In this document: one piece after another, positions 8,932-16,964 of the stretch
How positions within the stretch are numbered: the first letter of the stretch is position 1
Layout: each line of letters opens with the position of its first letter
NCBI GenBank assembly: GCA_023424015.1
Contig: JAFAEM010000006.1
Span: 186,001 to 250,000, forward strand
Direction: 5' to 3'
Length of the DNA: 64,000 nucleotides
DNA from: Bacteroidota bacterium
GTDB lineage: Bacteria > Bacteroidota > Bacteroidia > Chitinophagales > Chitinophagaceae
The notes under the pieces: generated by a model
What the model was told of the DNA's origin: nothing
Seen by the model: the letters and a program-made list of their open reading frames with translations, nothing else
Databases searched by the model: none
Translations under genes and position numbers: made by a program

Positions 8932-10029
8932 TCATTTTGGCGCTCTCTTATACATCAAAAATGCCACAAAGGAGAAAATGATATTAGGCACCCAGGCAGC
9001 GAGCAACGGATGGAAGTTGCCTTTGGTTGCAAATACCGTCGAGAAGCGATCCGACATAATAAATAAGGCAGCAGTGATGATACCGACGGCCAGGTGACGC
9101 CCGCTCCCCCCTCTTGTTTTCCGGCTGGCCAGCACTACACCGATAAGGGTCAGCAGCAATACAGCAAAAGGTGTTGCAGTACGCCGGTATCGCTCAACTT
9201 TAAGCGCGCTCAAACCCTCCGTACCCCTTGCCTCTTCCCGCTCAATGAATGCCACCAGTTCCGGTGTAGTTAGTTTATCCTTGAGATATTCATCCCTGCG
9301 CAATTCTTCCGGCTTCAGCCCGATGTTGAGCATCAGAGTATCCAGCTTTTTTGTGGTTTCCCCCATGGAATCGACCCTGCGCTCGATCGCATTATGCAGG
9401 CGCCATTGATTGTGCGCCGTATCCCACTGAATATAATTAGATCTCACGTTATACACAACGCGGTTATTCTTCACCTGGTCGAGGAAAAACGTTGTGCCTG
9501 TTTTGGTGGTAGTATCATAGTTTTTAATCCCGACATAAGTAATGGAATCGATACGACGGTAATAACAATTGCGGCAATCGGTCAGTTGTCGTTGCTTGGT
9601 GGGGTCGTTCTTATCAAGATAGTTGGCTTTGAAGGTTGCCTGTATACCATTGGCACGGGGGATCAGGTATCGGTTGCCCAGCCACAATATCAGGCCAAGC
9701 AAAATACCACCCACCAGGTAAGGACGTAACATTCGGTTGTAGCTGGTACCGCTGGCCAATATGGCGATGATCTCAGAACGCGTAGCCATCCTGCTGGTGA
9801 AAAAGATCACAGAAATGAATACAAAGAGCGGGAATAAAAGCCCCCAGATAAAAGGAACAAACCCAAGATAATACTGGTTAATGAGTTCATAAGTACTGAG
9901 TCCCGTTTTTACAAAATCATCAGCTTTCTCACTGGTATCGACTGCAACTGCCACAACCATGAACAGCAGCATACAAAATACAAAAGTTACCAGGAATTTC
10001 TTAAGTATATACCAGTCGATCTTCTTCAT
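8932..10029 (-). CDS. LptF/LptG family lipopolysaccharide export permease
   Basis: The protein has 365 residues with three N-terminal membrane helices ('FLVTFVFCMLLFMVVAVAV', 'FIWGLLFPLFVFISVIFF', 'LVGGILLGLILWLG'), a periplasmic beta-jellyroll of about 140 residues, and three C-terminal helices. This is the YjgP/YjgQ plan. Such permeases pair with LptB to extract LPS from the inner membrane and pass it to LptC/LptA. It probably fills the LptG or LptF role. It is divergent from the CvfB-like gene. Confidence 0.9.
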   Translation of the reverse strand: MKKIDWYILKKFLVTFVFCMLLFMVVAVAVDTSEKADDFVKTGLSTYELINQYYLGFVPFIWGLLFPLFVFISVIFFTSRMATRSEIIAILASGTSYNRMLRPYLVGGILLGLILWLGNRYLIPRANGIQATFKANYLDKNDPTKQRQLTDCRNCYYRRIDSITYVGIKNYDTTTKTGTTFFLDQVKNNRVVYNVRSNYIQWDTAHNQWRLHNAIERRVDSMGETTKKLDTLMLNIGLKPEELRRDEYLKDKLTTPELVAFIEREEARGTEGLSALKVERYRRTATPFAVLLLTLIGVVLASRKTRGGSGRHLAVGIITAALFIMSDRFSTVFATKGNFHPLLAAWVPNIIFSFVAFLMYKRAPK

Positions 10030-10096
10030 GCGCCATGCAAAGGAAAAGAATTATTGGGGAATGATTTGTGAAATTTGGTACCGTTATCGCCGGATG

Positions 10097-10130
10097 TTCG
10101 CAGATGAAAGTCCGGCTAGCGTTACCTTTG
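10097..10130 (+). promoter_or_regulatory. Promoter of CvfB-like gene
   Basis: TTCG (near TTTG) at 10097-10100, 22 bp, then TACCTTTG at 10123-10130, a perfect TAnnTTTG box. It lies 17 bp before the chosen ATG and supports that start over the longer frame. Confidence 0.55.
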
Positions 10131-10147
10131 TTGAGAAATTGGATCAC

Positions 10148-10981
10148 ATGATAAAAATCGGCGAATACAATACCCTGAAAGTTATCAAGCAAAAACAAAT
10201 GGGGGTCTTTCTCGACGATGGCGCCGAGGGCATATTGCTTCCCCGCCGGTTTGTGCCACCTGGTACCCGCATTGGTGATGAACTAAAAGTATTTCTTTAT
10301 CATGATGGCGAGGATCGTGTCATAGCCACCACCCTGCAACCCCGGGGAGTACTGGGCGATATCGTGCGTTTAAAAGTGGTGAACACTACCCCACAGGGCG
10401 CATTTATGGATTGGGGTTTGATGAAGGATATTTTCGTACCCAAATCACAACAAATAAGTTTTATGCGCCCGGGTGGTGAATACCTGGTCAAAATTTATAA
10501 GGACGAACGTACCGGCCGGCTGGCCGCTACTGAAAGGATCGAACCTACTCTTTCCAATGATGAGCTGACGGTAAAAGAAAAAGAAGTTGTTGACCTGCTG
10601 GTTTACCGGGAAAGTGACCTGGGTTATGTAGTCATTATCAATAACCGTCACACCGGCATCCTGCATTTCAATGAAGTCTTTCGCGATATCAGGATCGGCG
10701 ACCGTTTCCAGGGATTTGTCAAAACCATACTCCCGGGTAATAAAATAGATGTGGTGGCGGGTAAACCCGGGTATGAACGGGTTGAGGACGAGGCTGAAAA
10801 AATTTTACGCCTGTTACGGGAAAATGACGGTTATCTCCCCTACCACGACAAATCATCGCCTGAAGAGATCTATTCTTTTTTTGACATGAGCAAAAAGACA
10901 TTCAAGATGACAACCGGCGCACTTTACAAACAACGCAAAATAGAACTGACTAAAACAGGGATTAAACTGCTGGGGGAATAG
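10148..10981 (+). CDS. CvfB-family S1-like RNA-binding protein
   Basis: The chosen ATG at 10148 gives 277 residues, the family's usual length; the frame is open further upstream but that part overlaps the divergent lptG-like gene and precedes a good promoter. The protein consists of tandem S1/OB-like beta-barrels ('MGVFLDDGAEGILLPRR', 'GAFMDWGLMKDIFVP', 'YVVIINNRHTGILHFNEVF') and a C-terminal winged helix ('YSFFDMSKKTFKMTTGALY'). CvfB proteins bind RNA and influence virulence and gene expression in firmicutes. It is probably cytoplasmic. Confidence 0.88.
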   Translation: MIKIGEYNTLKVIKQKQMGVFLDDGAEGILLPRRFVPPGTRIGDELKVFLYHDGEDRVIATTLQPRGVLGDIVRLKVVNTTPQGAFMDWGLMKDIFVPKSQQISFMRPGGEYLVKIYKDERTGRLAATERIEPTLSNDELTVKEKEVVDLLVYRESDLGYVVIINNRHTGILHFNEVFRDIRIGDRFQGFVKTILPGNKIDVVAGKPGYERVEDEAEKILRLLRENDGYLPYHDKSSPEEIYSFFDMSKKTFKMTTGALYKQRKIELTKTGIKLLGE

Positions 10982-10989
10982 TCAATTTC

Positions 10990-11154
10990 TTATAGAGACA
11001 TCAATTTGGCTACTGCTTTACCCAGTACATCGCTCGCCGCATTCGCTGCCCGTTGTGCCATGGATTTGGTAAGGATGGCAACGGCATGCAATTCCGACTC
11101 CGGTATTTTCCTTTCGTCCTCCAATCCCTTTAGAAAATTTCCTACTGATCTCAT
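10990..11154 (-). CDS. Small hypothetical protein, 54 residues
   Basis: On the minus strand an ATG at 11154, preceded by an in-frame TGA, opens a 54-residue frame ending with TAA at 10990. The product begins 'MRSVGNFLKGLEDERKIPES' and ends 'AASDVLGKAVAKLMSL': an amphipathic, probably helical protein without signal peptide or known motif. Codon use is like the neighbours and amino acid composition is protein-like, in contrast to the opposite-strand frame. It converges with the CvfB-like gene (8-bp gap). No function can be given. Confidence 0.6.
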   Translation of the reverse strand: MRSVGNFLKGLEDERKIPESELHAVAILTKSMAQRAANAASDVLGKAVAKLMSL

Positions 11155-11188
11155 TGTTCACCCAATATTTCCCGGACAAAAGGTTTAT

Positions 11189-11227
11189 AAAAAACCTGCC
11201 GCTGAAAAAGGTAAAACTGGCGGCAGG
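11189..11227 (-). terminator. Hairpin with T-run on minus strand, without an obvious upstream gene
   Basis: A perfect 8-bp stem CCTGCCGC / GCGGCAGG with a 17-nt loop is followed on the minus strand by six T. It has the form of an intrinsic terminator, but no ORF lies upstream of it on that strand before the divergent plus-strand operon begins at 11463. Confidence 0.6.
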
Positions 11228-11462
11228 TGTATGTGTCCGGATAGGGTCTATTTAAATTAAGGTTTAATGGTCAATGGTTGTTGATAGACCCTCTTTACAA
11301 AGGTCAGATGGCAATAAACGAAAGACAAGCGTCAAAAGACCCAATTTTAACCCCGTGTTTTCACCCCCTCCATGCCCGTTCTTTCACCCATTTTAAAGCT
11401 AATTCATTGCTAATAGCCACCAGTGCAATAACTTCCCGCATAAACACCCAAACTACTAGACA
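11228..11462. other. Gene-free region with inverted repeat and a short heptamer remnant
   Basis: Together with the hairpin at 11189-11227, this forms a gap of about 308 bp between the 54-residue gene and the plus-strand operon. AGGGTCTAT (about 11243-11251) and ATAGACCCT (about 11284-11292) are perfect 9-bp inverted arms. Between them AATGGTC-AATGGTT-GTTGATA (11266-11286) shows a 7-bp period. No clear TAnnTTTG box was found for the gene at 11463. Confidence 0.4.
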
Positions 11463-11810
11463 ATGAAAAATCATCCCATCCCTGTAGCTGAGGCCAACTC
11501 GATGGTTAAAGCCTGGCTCAGGTTTTTAGAACAGGCCGGTATCGATCCCGGTAAGCAAACTCAAAGTATTTCATTCACTTCCACAGAATTGATGAGCTGG
11601 CTCAACAAAACGATGCCCGCTGCAGATGAACTGAGAATATGCCTGGGAGTTTATCCCGACGGGCATGAGAAAGAGGGTCGCATCACCACCATCCTTTGGC
11701 CCTACAAAGACGGTAAGCCCGTCCGCAAGCCTACGAAATTGGACGGGAAAGATGATCCTGATCCAAAAGATGAGGAAGACCCGTATAATGCAGGAGGTTT
11801 AAATCCCTGA
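11463..11810 (+). CDS. Small hypothetical protein with acidic, proline-rich tail
   Basis: The 115-residue protein has no signal peptide or membrane segment. The first about 75 residues look folded ('SMVKAWLRFLEQAGIDPGKQ', 'TELMSWLNKTMPAADELRIC'), and the C-terminus is acidic and disordered ('KLDGKDDPDPKDEEDPYNAG'). I do not recognise the family. It starts a tight operon (4-bp gap to the next gene) with a membrane protein, histidine kinase and response regulator, so it may act in that signalling system. Confidence 0.78.
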   Translation: MKNHPIPVAEANSMVKAWLRFLEQAGIDPGKQTQSISFTSTELMSWLNKTMPAADELRICLGVYPDGHEKEGRITTILWPYKDGKPVRKPTKLDGKDDPDPKDEEDPYNAGGLNP

Positions 11811-11814
11811 TTGA

Positions 11815-12465
11815 ATGTTCTTACATTTTATTTACCTGGCATGCCTGCTGGTTAGTTCTCTTGTTGGTTTCTGGTACCGGAGAGAATTAAAAAGCAGGCT
11901 GCTTTCCTTATTCCCCTGGTATCTTCTAATCGTTTTCCTGCAGGAGCTGATTGTCTTTATCCTACTGCGCACAAATACCCACCTGTCCACGGGTGTGATC
12001 TATAATATCTACAACCCGGTCTCAGCCTTGTTCTTTGCCATGTTCTATTATCGTATACCATTCAATGCGGGTTCGCGTCCATTGATCGGAAGCCTGCTCA
12101 CATTGTTTCTGGTCGGTACTATTAGCTGCTTTATATGGATTCAGCCTGTTCAGGTTTATAATAATTATATTTCTTTAGCGGCCGGATTCCTGATCACACT
12201 CTGCGGATTATTATTCTTATTTAATTATTTTAAACTGGACCATGCGGCCGAAGAAAAAAAATGGCAGCCGGTGATCTGGATCACCATTGGCCTTGTTGCT
12301 TTCTTTCCGGTAGTTAATATTTCATTCGCACTATACAAATATCTATTGGCTTACCAGGCTACTATTTTTGGCCAGAAACTATATCGCCTGATACCCCAGT
12401 TAATGAGTATATTCATGTATGGCTGTTTTATCAGAGCATTTTATTTATGCAAAAAGAGAAAGTAG
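11815..12465 (+). CDS. Polytopic membrane protein, possible sensor partner of the histidine kinase
   Basis: The 216-residue protein is hydrophobic throughout, with about seven membrane segments (for example 'LHFIYLACLLVSSLVGFWY', 'WYLLIVFLQELIVFILLR', 'LAAGFLITLCGLLFLFNYF') and short loops. No known domain is recognised. It lies 4 bp after the small acidic protein gene and overlaps the histidine kinase gene by 19 bp, so the two are translationally coupled. The kinase has only one membrane helix and little extracytoplasmic sequence, so this protein may do the sensing. That role is inferred from context only. Confidence 0.78.
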   Translation: MFLHFIYLACLLVSSLVGFWYRRELKSRLLSLFPWYLLIVFLQELIVFILLRTNTHLSTGVIYNIYNPVSALFFAMFYYRIPFNAGSRPLIGSLLTLFLVGTISCFIWIQPVQVYNNYISLAAGFLITLCGLLFLFNYFKLDHAAEEKKWQPVIWITIGLVAFFPVVNISFALYKYLLAYQATIFGQKLYRLIPQLMSIFMYGCFIRAFYLCKKRK

Positions 12466-13226
12466 ATATCATCGTTACGGTCATTTCGATCAGTCTCTTC
12501 ATTTTACTATTGGTCATCTCGGTTCTTTTCCTGTTCCGCATTTACCTGAAAAGGAAAAATAAACTGTTGCTCGAACAGGAACGAATGAATATCGAGTTTG
12601 AGCAAACCCTTTTGAAGTCAAAATTGGAAATACAGGAACATACATTCCGTGAAATAAGCCAGGAGATCCACGACAATATCGGCCAGGTATTGAGCCTTGT
12701 GCGGATCAACCTGAATACGCTCGATACGCCCAATGACCGCGAGAAAATAAACCAGATGGACGAATGGATGGAGAAAGCCATCACCGACCTCAGGCACCTG
12801 AGTCACTCCCTTGATGCAGACCATATCCGCCGTCATGGCTGGATAAGTCCCGTAAAAAAATTATTAAACGGGCTACAACGGTCGGGTAAATTCAAAACTA
12901 TTATTGAACACGATAGCGACCTGCCGGAACTTGGTCATGATAAACCGATCATCCTTTTCCGCATGATACAGGAGGTGATCAATAATATCATTCGTCATGC
13001 CGGGGCTGATACCATTTATTTGGAAGTAAAAAAGGAAAACGATAAAATTGCCGTCCGGATACGTGATAACGGAAAAGGTTTTGATGTGGGAAGAAACCCG
13101 GGTGGTATAGGTCTGCAAAACCTTCGCAGCCGTTCAAAGATGATCAACGCGGAACTGGCAATAAAAAGCGAAAAAGAGAAAGGCACAATGGTAACGATTA
13201 CAATAATGAAAGATGTCGAATCCTGA
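12447..13226 (+). CDS. NarL-type sensor histidine kinase
   Basis: The 259-residue protein has one N-terminal membrane helix (about residues 6-30, 'ISISLFILLLVISVLFLF'), a coiled-coil linker, a HisKA_3 dimerisation domain with the phosphoacceptor His in 'EIHDNIGQVL' (about residue 74), and a HATPase_c domain with N box 'NNIIRHA' and G boxes 'DNGKGFD' and 'GIGLQNL'. It autophosphorylates and passes phosphate to a response regulator, surely the one encoded next, with which it overlaps by 14 bp. The lack of a periplasmic sensor domain suggests an accessory sensor. Confidence 0.92.
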   Translation: MQKEKVDIIVTVISISLFILLLVISVLFLFRIYLKRKNKLLLEQERMNIEFEQTLLKSKLEIQEHTFREISQEIHDNIGQVLSLVRINLNTLDTPNDREKINQMDEWMEKAITDLRHLSHSLDADHIRRHGWISPVKKLLNGLQRSGKFKTIIEHDSDLPELGHDKPIILFRMIQEVINNIIRHAGADTIYLEVKKENDKIAVRIRDNGKGFDVGRNPGGIGLQNLRSRSKMINAELAIKSEKEKGTMVTITIMKDVES

Positions 13227-13881
13227 TCTTACAACCAAAATAGCACTGGTGGATGACCATGCCCTGCTCCGAAATGGCCTGGCTTCCCTGGTTCGTTCTT
13301 TTGAGGGCTACTCCGTGATCTTCGAAGCTGATAATGGCAGGGATTTTATTCGCCAGCTGGCACAACACCCCCAGCCTGATATCATTCTACTCGATGTAAC
13401 AATGCCGGAGATGAATGGTTTTGAAACAGCTGCCTGGATCAGGACAAATGCGCCGGCAATAAAAATACTTGTGTTGAGTGTGATGGATAATGACGAAGTG
13501 GTGATCAGCATGCTAAAGGAAGGCGCCCGCGGCTATATTCTAAAAGACAGCAAACCAATGGTTTTTAAACAGGCCCTCGACAGTATTAGGGATTCGGGTT
13601 ATTTTATGAATGAGCTGGTCAGCAATAAAATGTTTGGTTATGTAAGAAATGGCGTACCCGATGCAAAAGTCATGTCATCGATCGCTGCACTGACCGACCG
13701 TGAACAACTTTTCCTGCAATACGCCTGCACAGAGATGACTTACCGCGAGATTGCCGCTAAAATGCAGGTCAGTCCCCGTACCGTTGATGGGTATCGTGAC
13801 GACCTTTTGAAAAAATTAAATGTTCAGTCGCGGGTGGGCCTTGTTCTCTATGCGATCAAAAACGGGATCTACAAATTATAA
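13213..13881 (+). CDS. NarL/LuxR-family response regulator
   Basis: The 222-residue protein has an N-terminal receiver domain with the acidic pair in 'LVDDHALLRNGLA', the phosphoacceptor Asp in 'DIILLDVTMPEMNGFE' (about residue 58) and the Lys in 'YILKDSKP'. The C-terminal LuxR-type helix-turn-helix contains 'LTDREQLFLQYACTEMTYRE' and 'VSPRTVDGYRDDLLKKL'. It is the cognate partner of the overlapping kinase. Its target genes are not evident. Its 3' end overlaps the convergent tgt gene by 6 bp. Confidence 0.93.
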   Translation: MSNPDLTTKIALVDDHALLRNGLASLVRSFEGYSVIFEADNGRDFIRQLAQHPQPDIILLDVTMPEMNGFETAAWIRTNAPAIKILVLSVMDNDEVVISMLKEGARGYILKDSKPMVFKQALDSIRDSGYFMNELVSNKMFGYVRNGVPDAKVMSSIAALTDREQLFLQYACTEMTYREIAAKMQVSPRTVDGYRDDLLKKLNVQSRVGLVLYAIKNGIYKL

Positions 13882-15015
13882 TTTCGTCTTCAGCCTCTCG
13901 ACCATGGTGGATTTCCAACTGGCAAAATCACCGTTCTCGATATGAATTCTCGCCTCTTTTACCAGCCAGAGATAAAATGCCAGGTTGTGAATACTGGCGA
14001 TAGTAAGCCCCAGGAATTCCTTTGCCTTCATCAGGTGTCGCAGGTAAGCCTTGCTGTAAAACCGGCTTACTTCGCAGTCAAGGTCTTCATCAATGGGTGA
14101 ATAATCCAGCTCCCATTTTTTATTGTCGATATTTAAAACCCCTTTTGTCGTAAAAAGCATGGCGTTTCTTCCGTTTCGGGTCGGCATCACACAATCGAAC
14201 ATGTCGACACCCATACCAATACATTCCAGGATATTCCATGGTGTACCTACGCCCATCAGGTACCGGGGACGATCACCGGGCAAATGATCGCAACACCAGT
14301 CGCAGATCTCATACATCACTGGCTCGGGCTCTCCCACACTCAGGCCGCCAATCGCGTTACCGGTCGCGTTTTTTGAAGCGATGTATTCACATGACTGTTT
14401 CCGCAGATCCTTGAAAGTGCCACCCTGTACGATTGGGAAAAGATTTTGAGTGTAGCCATACTTATCAGGAGTTGAATGGAAGCGTTCCCAGCACCGGTCG
14501 AGCCATCGGTGCGTAAGTTCCATAGATACCCTTGCATACCCGAAATCGCTGCCACCTGGCGGACATTCATCAAAGGCCATCACGATATCACCGCCGATGA
14601 TGCGCTGGATATCCATCACATACTCCGGACTGAACAGGTGCCGGGAGCCATCGATATGAGACTGGAATGTGACCCCTTCTTCCTTAATGATCCTTGTACC
14701 GGCAAGGGAAAAAACCTGGTAGCCGCCGCTATCCGTAAGGATGGGTTTTGGCCAGCCATTGAAACGGTGCAGGCCACCTGCTTTTTCCAGCACTTCAAGG
14801 CCGGGCCTGAGATACAGATGATAAGTGTTGCCCAAAATGATCTGTGCTTTCACATCCTGCAGCAACTGCTGCTGGGTCACCGCTTTTACACTACCCACAG
14901 TGCCCACAGGCATAAAGATCGGTGTCTCGATCTCACCATGATCGGTGACGATCTTTCCTGCTCTCGCCTTTGAACCAATATCTGTTTTTTGCAACTGAAA
15001 ACCTAAAGCCGGCAT
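13876..15015 (-). CDS. tgt: Queuine tRNA-ribosyltransferase (tRNA-guanine transglycosylase)
   Basis: Tgt exchanges guanine-34 for preQ1 in tRNAs with GUN anticodons, in queuosine synthesis. The 379-residue length is standard. The general acid Asp is in 'LTDSGGYQVFSLAG', and the nucleophile Asp is in 'GVDMFDCVMPTRNGRNA'. The zinc site is unusual: where the family has C-x-C-x2-C the protein has 'LDCEVS', so two of the three cysteines are replaced (Leu and Ser), while the distal His in 'IHNLAFY' remains. This may be a lineage trait of Bacteroidota. The start 'MPALGFQLQKTD' is the only good ATG. Confidence 0.95.
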   Translation of the reverse strand: MPALGFQLQKTDIGSKARAGKIVTDHGEIETPIFMPVGTVGSVKAVTQQQLLQDVKAQIILGNTYHLYLRPGLEVLEKAGGLHRFNGWPKPILTDSGGYQVFSLAGTRIIKEEGVTFQSHIDGSRHLFSPEYVMDIQRIIGGDIVMAFDECPPGGSDFGYARVSMELTHRWLDRCWERFHSTPDKYGYTQNLFPIVQGGTFKDLRKQSCEYIASKNATGNAIGGLSVGEPEPVMYEICDWCCDHLPGDRPRYLMGVGTPWNILECIGMGVDMFDCVMPTRNGRNAMLFTTKGVLNIDNKKWELDYSPIDEDLDCEVSRFYSKAYLRHLMKAKEFLGLTIASIHNLAFYLWLVKEARIHIENGDFASWKSTMVERLKTKL

Positions 15016-15042
15016 AGGTGTGCGAAGGTACAGGTTTGGAGT

Positions 15043-15092
15043 GGATGGGTGGGAGGGGGATTGGGGATTAGGAATTAGGAATTAGGAGTTGG
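15043..15092. repeat. Tandem repeat, 7-bp period (GGAATTA type)
   Basis: Seven consecutive 7-mers read GGATGGG, TGGGAGG, GGGATTG, GGGATTA, GGAATTA, GGAATTA, GGAGTTG. The array lies between the divergent tgt and glycosyltransferase genes. Confidence 0.8.
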
Positions 15093-15131
15093 TAGCTTTT
15101 TCAAATCACAAAACTTGCTATTTTCGCCGCC

Positions 15132-16253
15132 ATGCCAACCATCAACTGGGGAGAAATTATTTTCTATTCTTTTGCCGCCACCACCGCCATCCAGGTATTT
15201 TATTATGCCTGCTTTTTTAGTCGCATTGCTTTTTTTAAGACCAAACCAAAAGATCAGTCGCAGCAGCACCCCGTTTCGGTGATCGTTTGCAGTCGCGATG
15301 AAGATGAAAACCTCGCGCGCAATCTACCCGGACTGCTGGTGCAACAATATCCCAGCAGCTTTGAAGTGGTCGCAGTTAATGATAATTCAGTCGACGATTC
15401 AAAATATATATTGCAGGAACTAAAAAGAACATTCAAGACTTTGAATGTGGTAGAGCTTACGCATGAAGCCAAACTGATCAGGGGAAAAAAATATCCTTTA
15501 TCGATTGGGATCAGGGAAGCGAAGCACGAGATTCTATTACTCACGGATGCGGATTGTGTACCTGCCAGTGAACACTGGATCATGCGGATGCAGGATGGAT
15601 ATCGTGACAATATAGAGATCGTTTTGGGATACGGCGCTTATCACAAAAAGCCTGGTGTATTAAACAAGCTGATACGCTTTGAAACTTTTCATACCGCTTT
15701 ACAATACCTTTCATATGCCCTGGCGGGATTACCATACATGGGCGTGGGCAGAAACCTATCGTACAAAAAAGACCTGTTCCTTCGCAATAAAGGATTTTCA
15801 TCGATCAACCATATCCCAAGTGGCGACGACGATCTTTTTATCAATAAAGTCGCCACTTCCAGGAATACAGCTGTTGTCATCGAAAAAGATGCCATTACAC
15901 GATCCATTCCCAAAACCACCTGGAGTGGCTGGCTCAAACAAAAATCGAGGCATTATACCACGGCTAAATATTATAAGGCTAAACATAAATTCCTGCTCGG
16001 GCTTTACTTCATCACACAATTTATTTTTTATCCCCTGTTCGTTACCACCATCCTTTTTTATGACTGGCGTTGGGCACTTGCATTATTTGGTGCAAGACTG
16101 ATCACGCAGGCCGTAATTTTTTATCGTGCCATGAAGAAAATGGATGAAGCCGATCTTTGGCCCTGGTTTATTTTCCTGGATCTGTGGATGTTCCTTTATT
16201 ACATCATCTTTGCATCGGCACTATGGAAAAAACCAGCAAGGAGCTGGGATTAA
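15132..16253 (+). CDS. Family 2 glycosyltransferase, membrane-anchored
   Basis: The 373-residue protein has an N-terminal membrane helix ('FYSFAATTAIQVFYYACFF'), a GT-A catalytic domain with 'VAVNDNSVDDS', the metal-binding 'LLTDADCVPASEHW' and 'SGDDDLFINKVA', a 'QKSRHY' motif resembling QxxRW, and two to three C-terminal membrane helices. This plan fits membrane glycosyltransferases that use nucleotide sugars for glycolipid or polysaccharide synthesis. A near-consensus TATTTTCG (15119-15126) stands 5 bp before the ATG, so the transcript may be almost leaderless. It lies 12 bp ahead of rsmG, in one operon. Confidence 0.9.
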   Translation: MPTINWGEIIFYSFAATTAIQVFYYACFFSRIAFFKTKPKDQSQQHPVSVIVCSRDEDENLARNLPGLLVQQYPSSFEVVAVNDNSVDDSKYILQELKRTFKTLNVVELTHEAKLIRGKKYPLSIGIREAKHEILLLTDADCVPASEHWIMRMQDGYRDNIEIVLGYGAYHKKPGVLNKLIRFETFHTALQYLSYALAGLPYMGVGRNLSYKKDLFLRNKGFSSINHIPSGDDDLFINKVATSRNTAVVIEKDAITRSIPKTTWSGWLKQKSRHYTTAKYYKAKHKFLLGLYFITQFIFYPLFVTTILFYDWRWALALFGARLITQAVIFYRAMKKMDEADLWPWFIFLDLWMFLYYIIFASALWKKPARSWD

Positions 16254-16265
16254 AAGCAGGAACGG

Positions 16266-16904
16266 ATGGATATCATCTTAAAATACTTTTCGGAGTTCAC
16301 GGATACTCAAATAAAGCAACTTGAGCCTTTAAAGGACCTGTACCGCGAGTGGAACGAAAAAATCAATGTGATATCACGAAAGGATATCGACAGCCTCTAT
16401 GAACGACATGTATTGCACTCGCTCTCCATCGCCGCAGTATTTGAATTCAGGGATGACGCTGAGATTCTTGACCTCGGCACGGGAGGTGGTTTTCCTGGCA
16501 TACCCCTGGCCATTTTTTTCCCGGAAGTGAAATTTCACCTCGTTGACAGTATCGGTAAAAAATTAAAAGTGGTGAATGCGGTTGCTGAAAAAACCGGTCT
16601 TACCAATATCACTACGCAACACGGCCGCGTAGAAGATCTAAAAAACAGGAAATTCGACTTTGTGGTCTCAAGGGCTGTGGCACCGTTGAAGGACCTGTGG
16701 AGATGGAGCAAACCACTGCTTAAAAAAGGGTCTGCAAATAGCAAGGACGAGTTTTCACAACACCCGGGGCTGATATGTCTGAAAGGTGGCGACCTGGCCC
16801 TGGAAATACAGGAGAGTGGCACCAGGCCACGCTTGATGGAGATCAAGGAAATTTTTGAGGAGGAATTTTTTCAGGATAAATTTATAGTCTATGTGCCCCG
16901 CTAA
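16266..16904 (+). CDS. rsmG: 16S rRNA (guanine527-N7)-methyltransferase
   Basis: RsmG methylates N7 of G527 in 16S rRNA with S-adenosylmethionine. The 212 residues include the class I methyltransferase motif I 'ILDLGTGGGFPGIPLAI', the acidic ribose-binding 'FHLVDSIGKKLKVV', and the family signature 'DFVVSRAVAPLKDLWRW'. Length and layout are standard. It is co-transcribed with the upstream glycosyltransferase gene (12-bp gap), which is probably an arrangement of convenience. Confidence 0.95.
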   Translation: MDIILKYFSEFTDTQIKQLEPLKDLYREWNEKINVISRKDIDSLYERHVLHSLSIAAVFEFRDDAEILDLGTGGGFPGIPLAIFFPEVKFHLVDSIGKKLKVVNAVAEKTGLTNITTQHGRVEDLKNRKFDFVVSRAVAPLKDLWRWSKPLLKKGSANSKDEFSQHPGLICLKGGDLALEIQESGTRPRLMEIKEIFEEEFFQDKFIVYVPR

Positions 16905-16914
16905 GAGCTAAAAC

Positions 16915-16930
16915 TACCACTTTGTGGTAT
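16915..16930. promoter_or_regulatory. TACCACT-N4-GGTAT dyad upstream of orphan response regulator
   Basis: TACCAC-TTT-GTGGTA (16915-16929) is a perfect dyad, 35 bp before the response regulator start. The same half-sites, TACCACT-N5-GGTAT, recur at 17618-17634 just after that gene. It is a candidate binding site of this regulator (inference). Confidence 0.5.
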
Positions 16931-16964
16931 TGGTTAATCTTCACCTAAGACTCAATTTTGTTTT

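Noticed and set aside
9959..10147. 63-codon N-terminal extension of the CvfB-like protein
   Set aside because: It overlaps the divergent lptG-like gene start and precedes the promoter box at 10123-10130.
11006..11260. 84-codon plus-strand frame
   Set aside because: It overlaps the better 54-residue minus-strand gene and the hairpin; composition is not protein-like.
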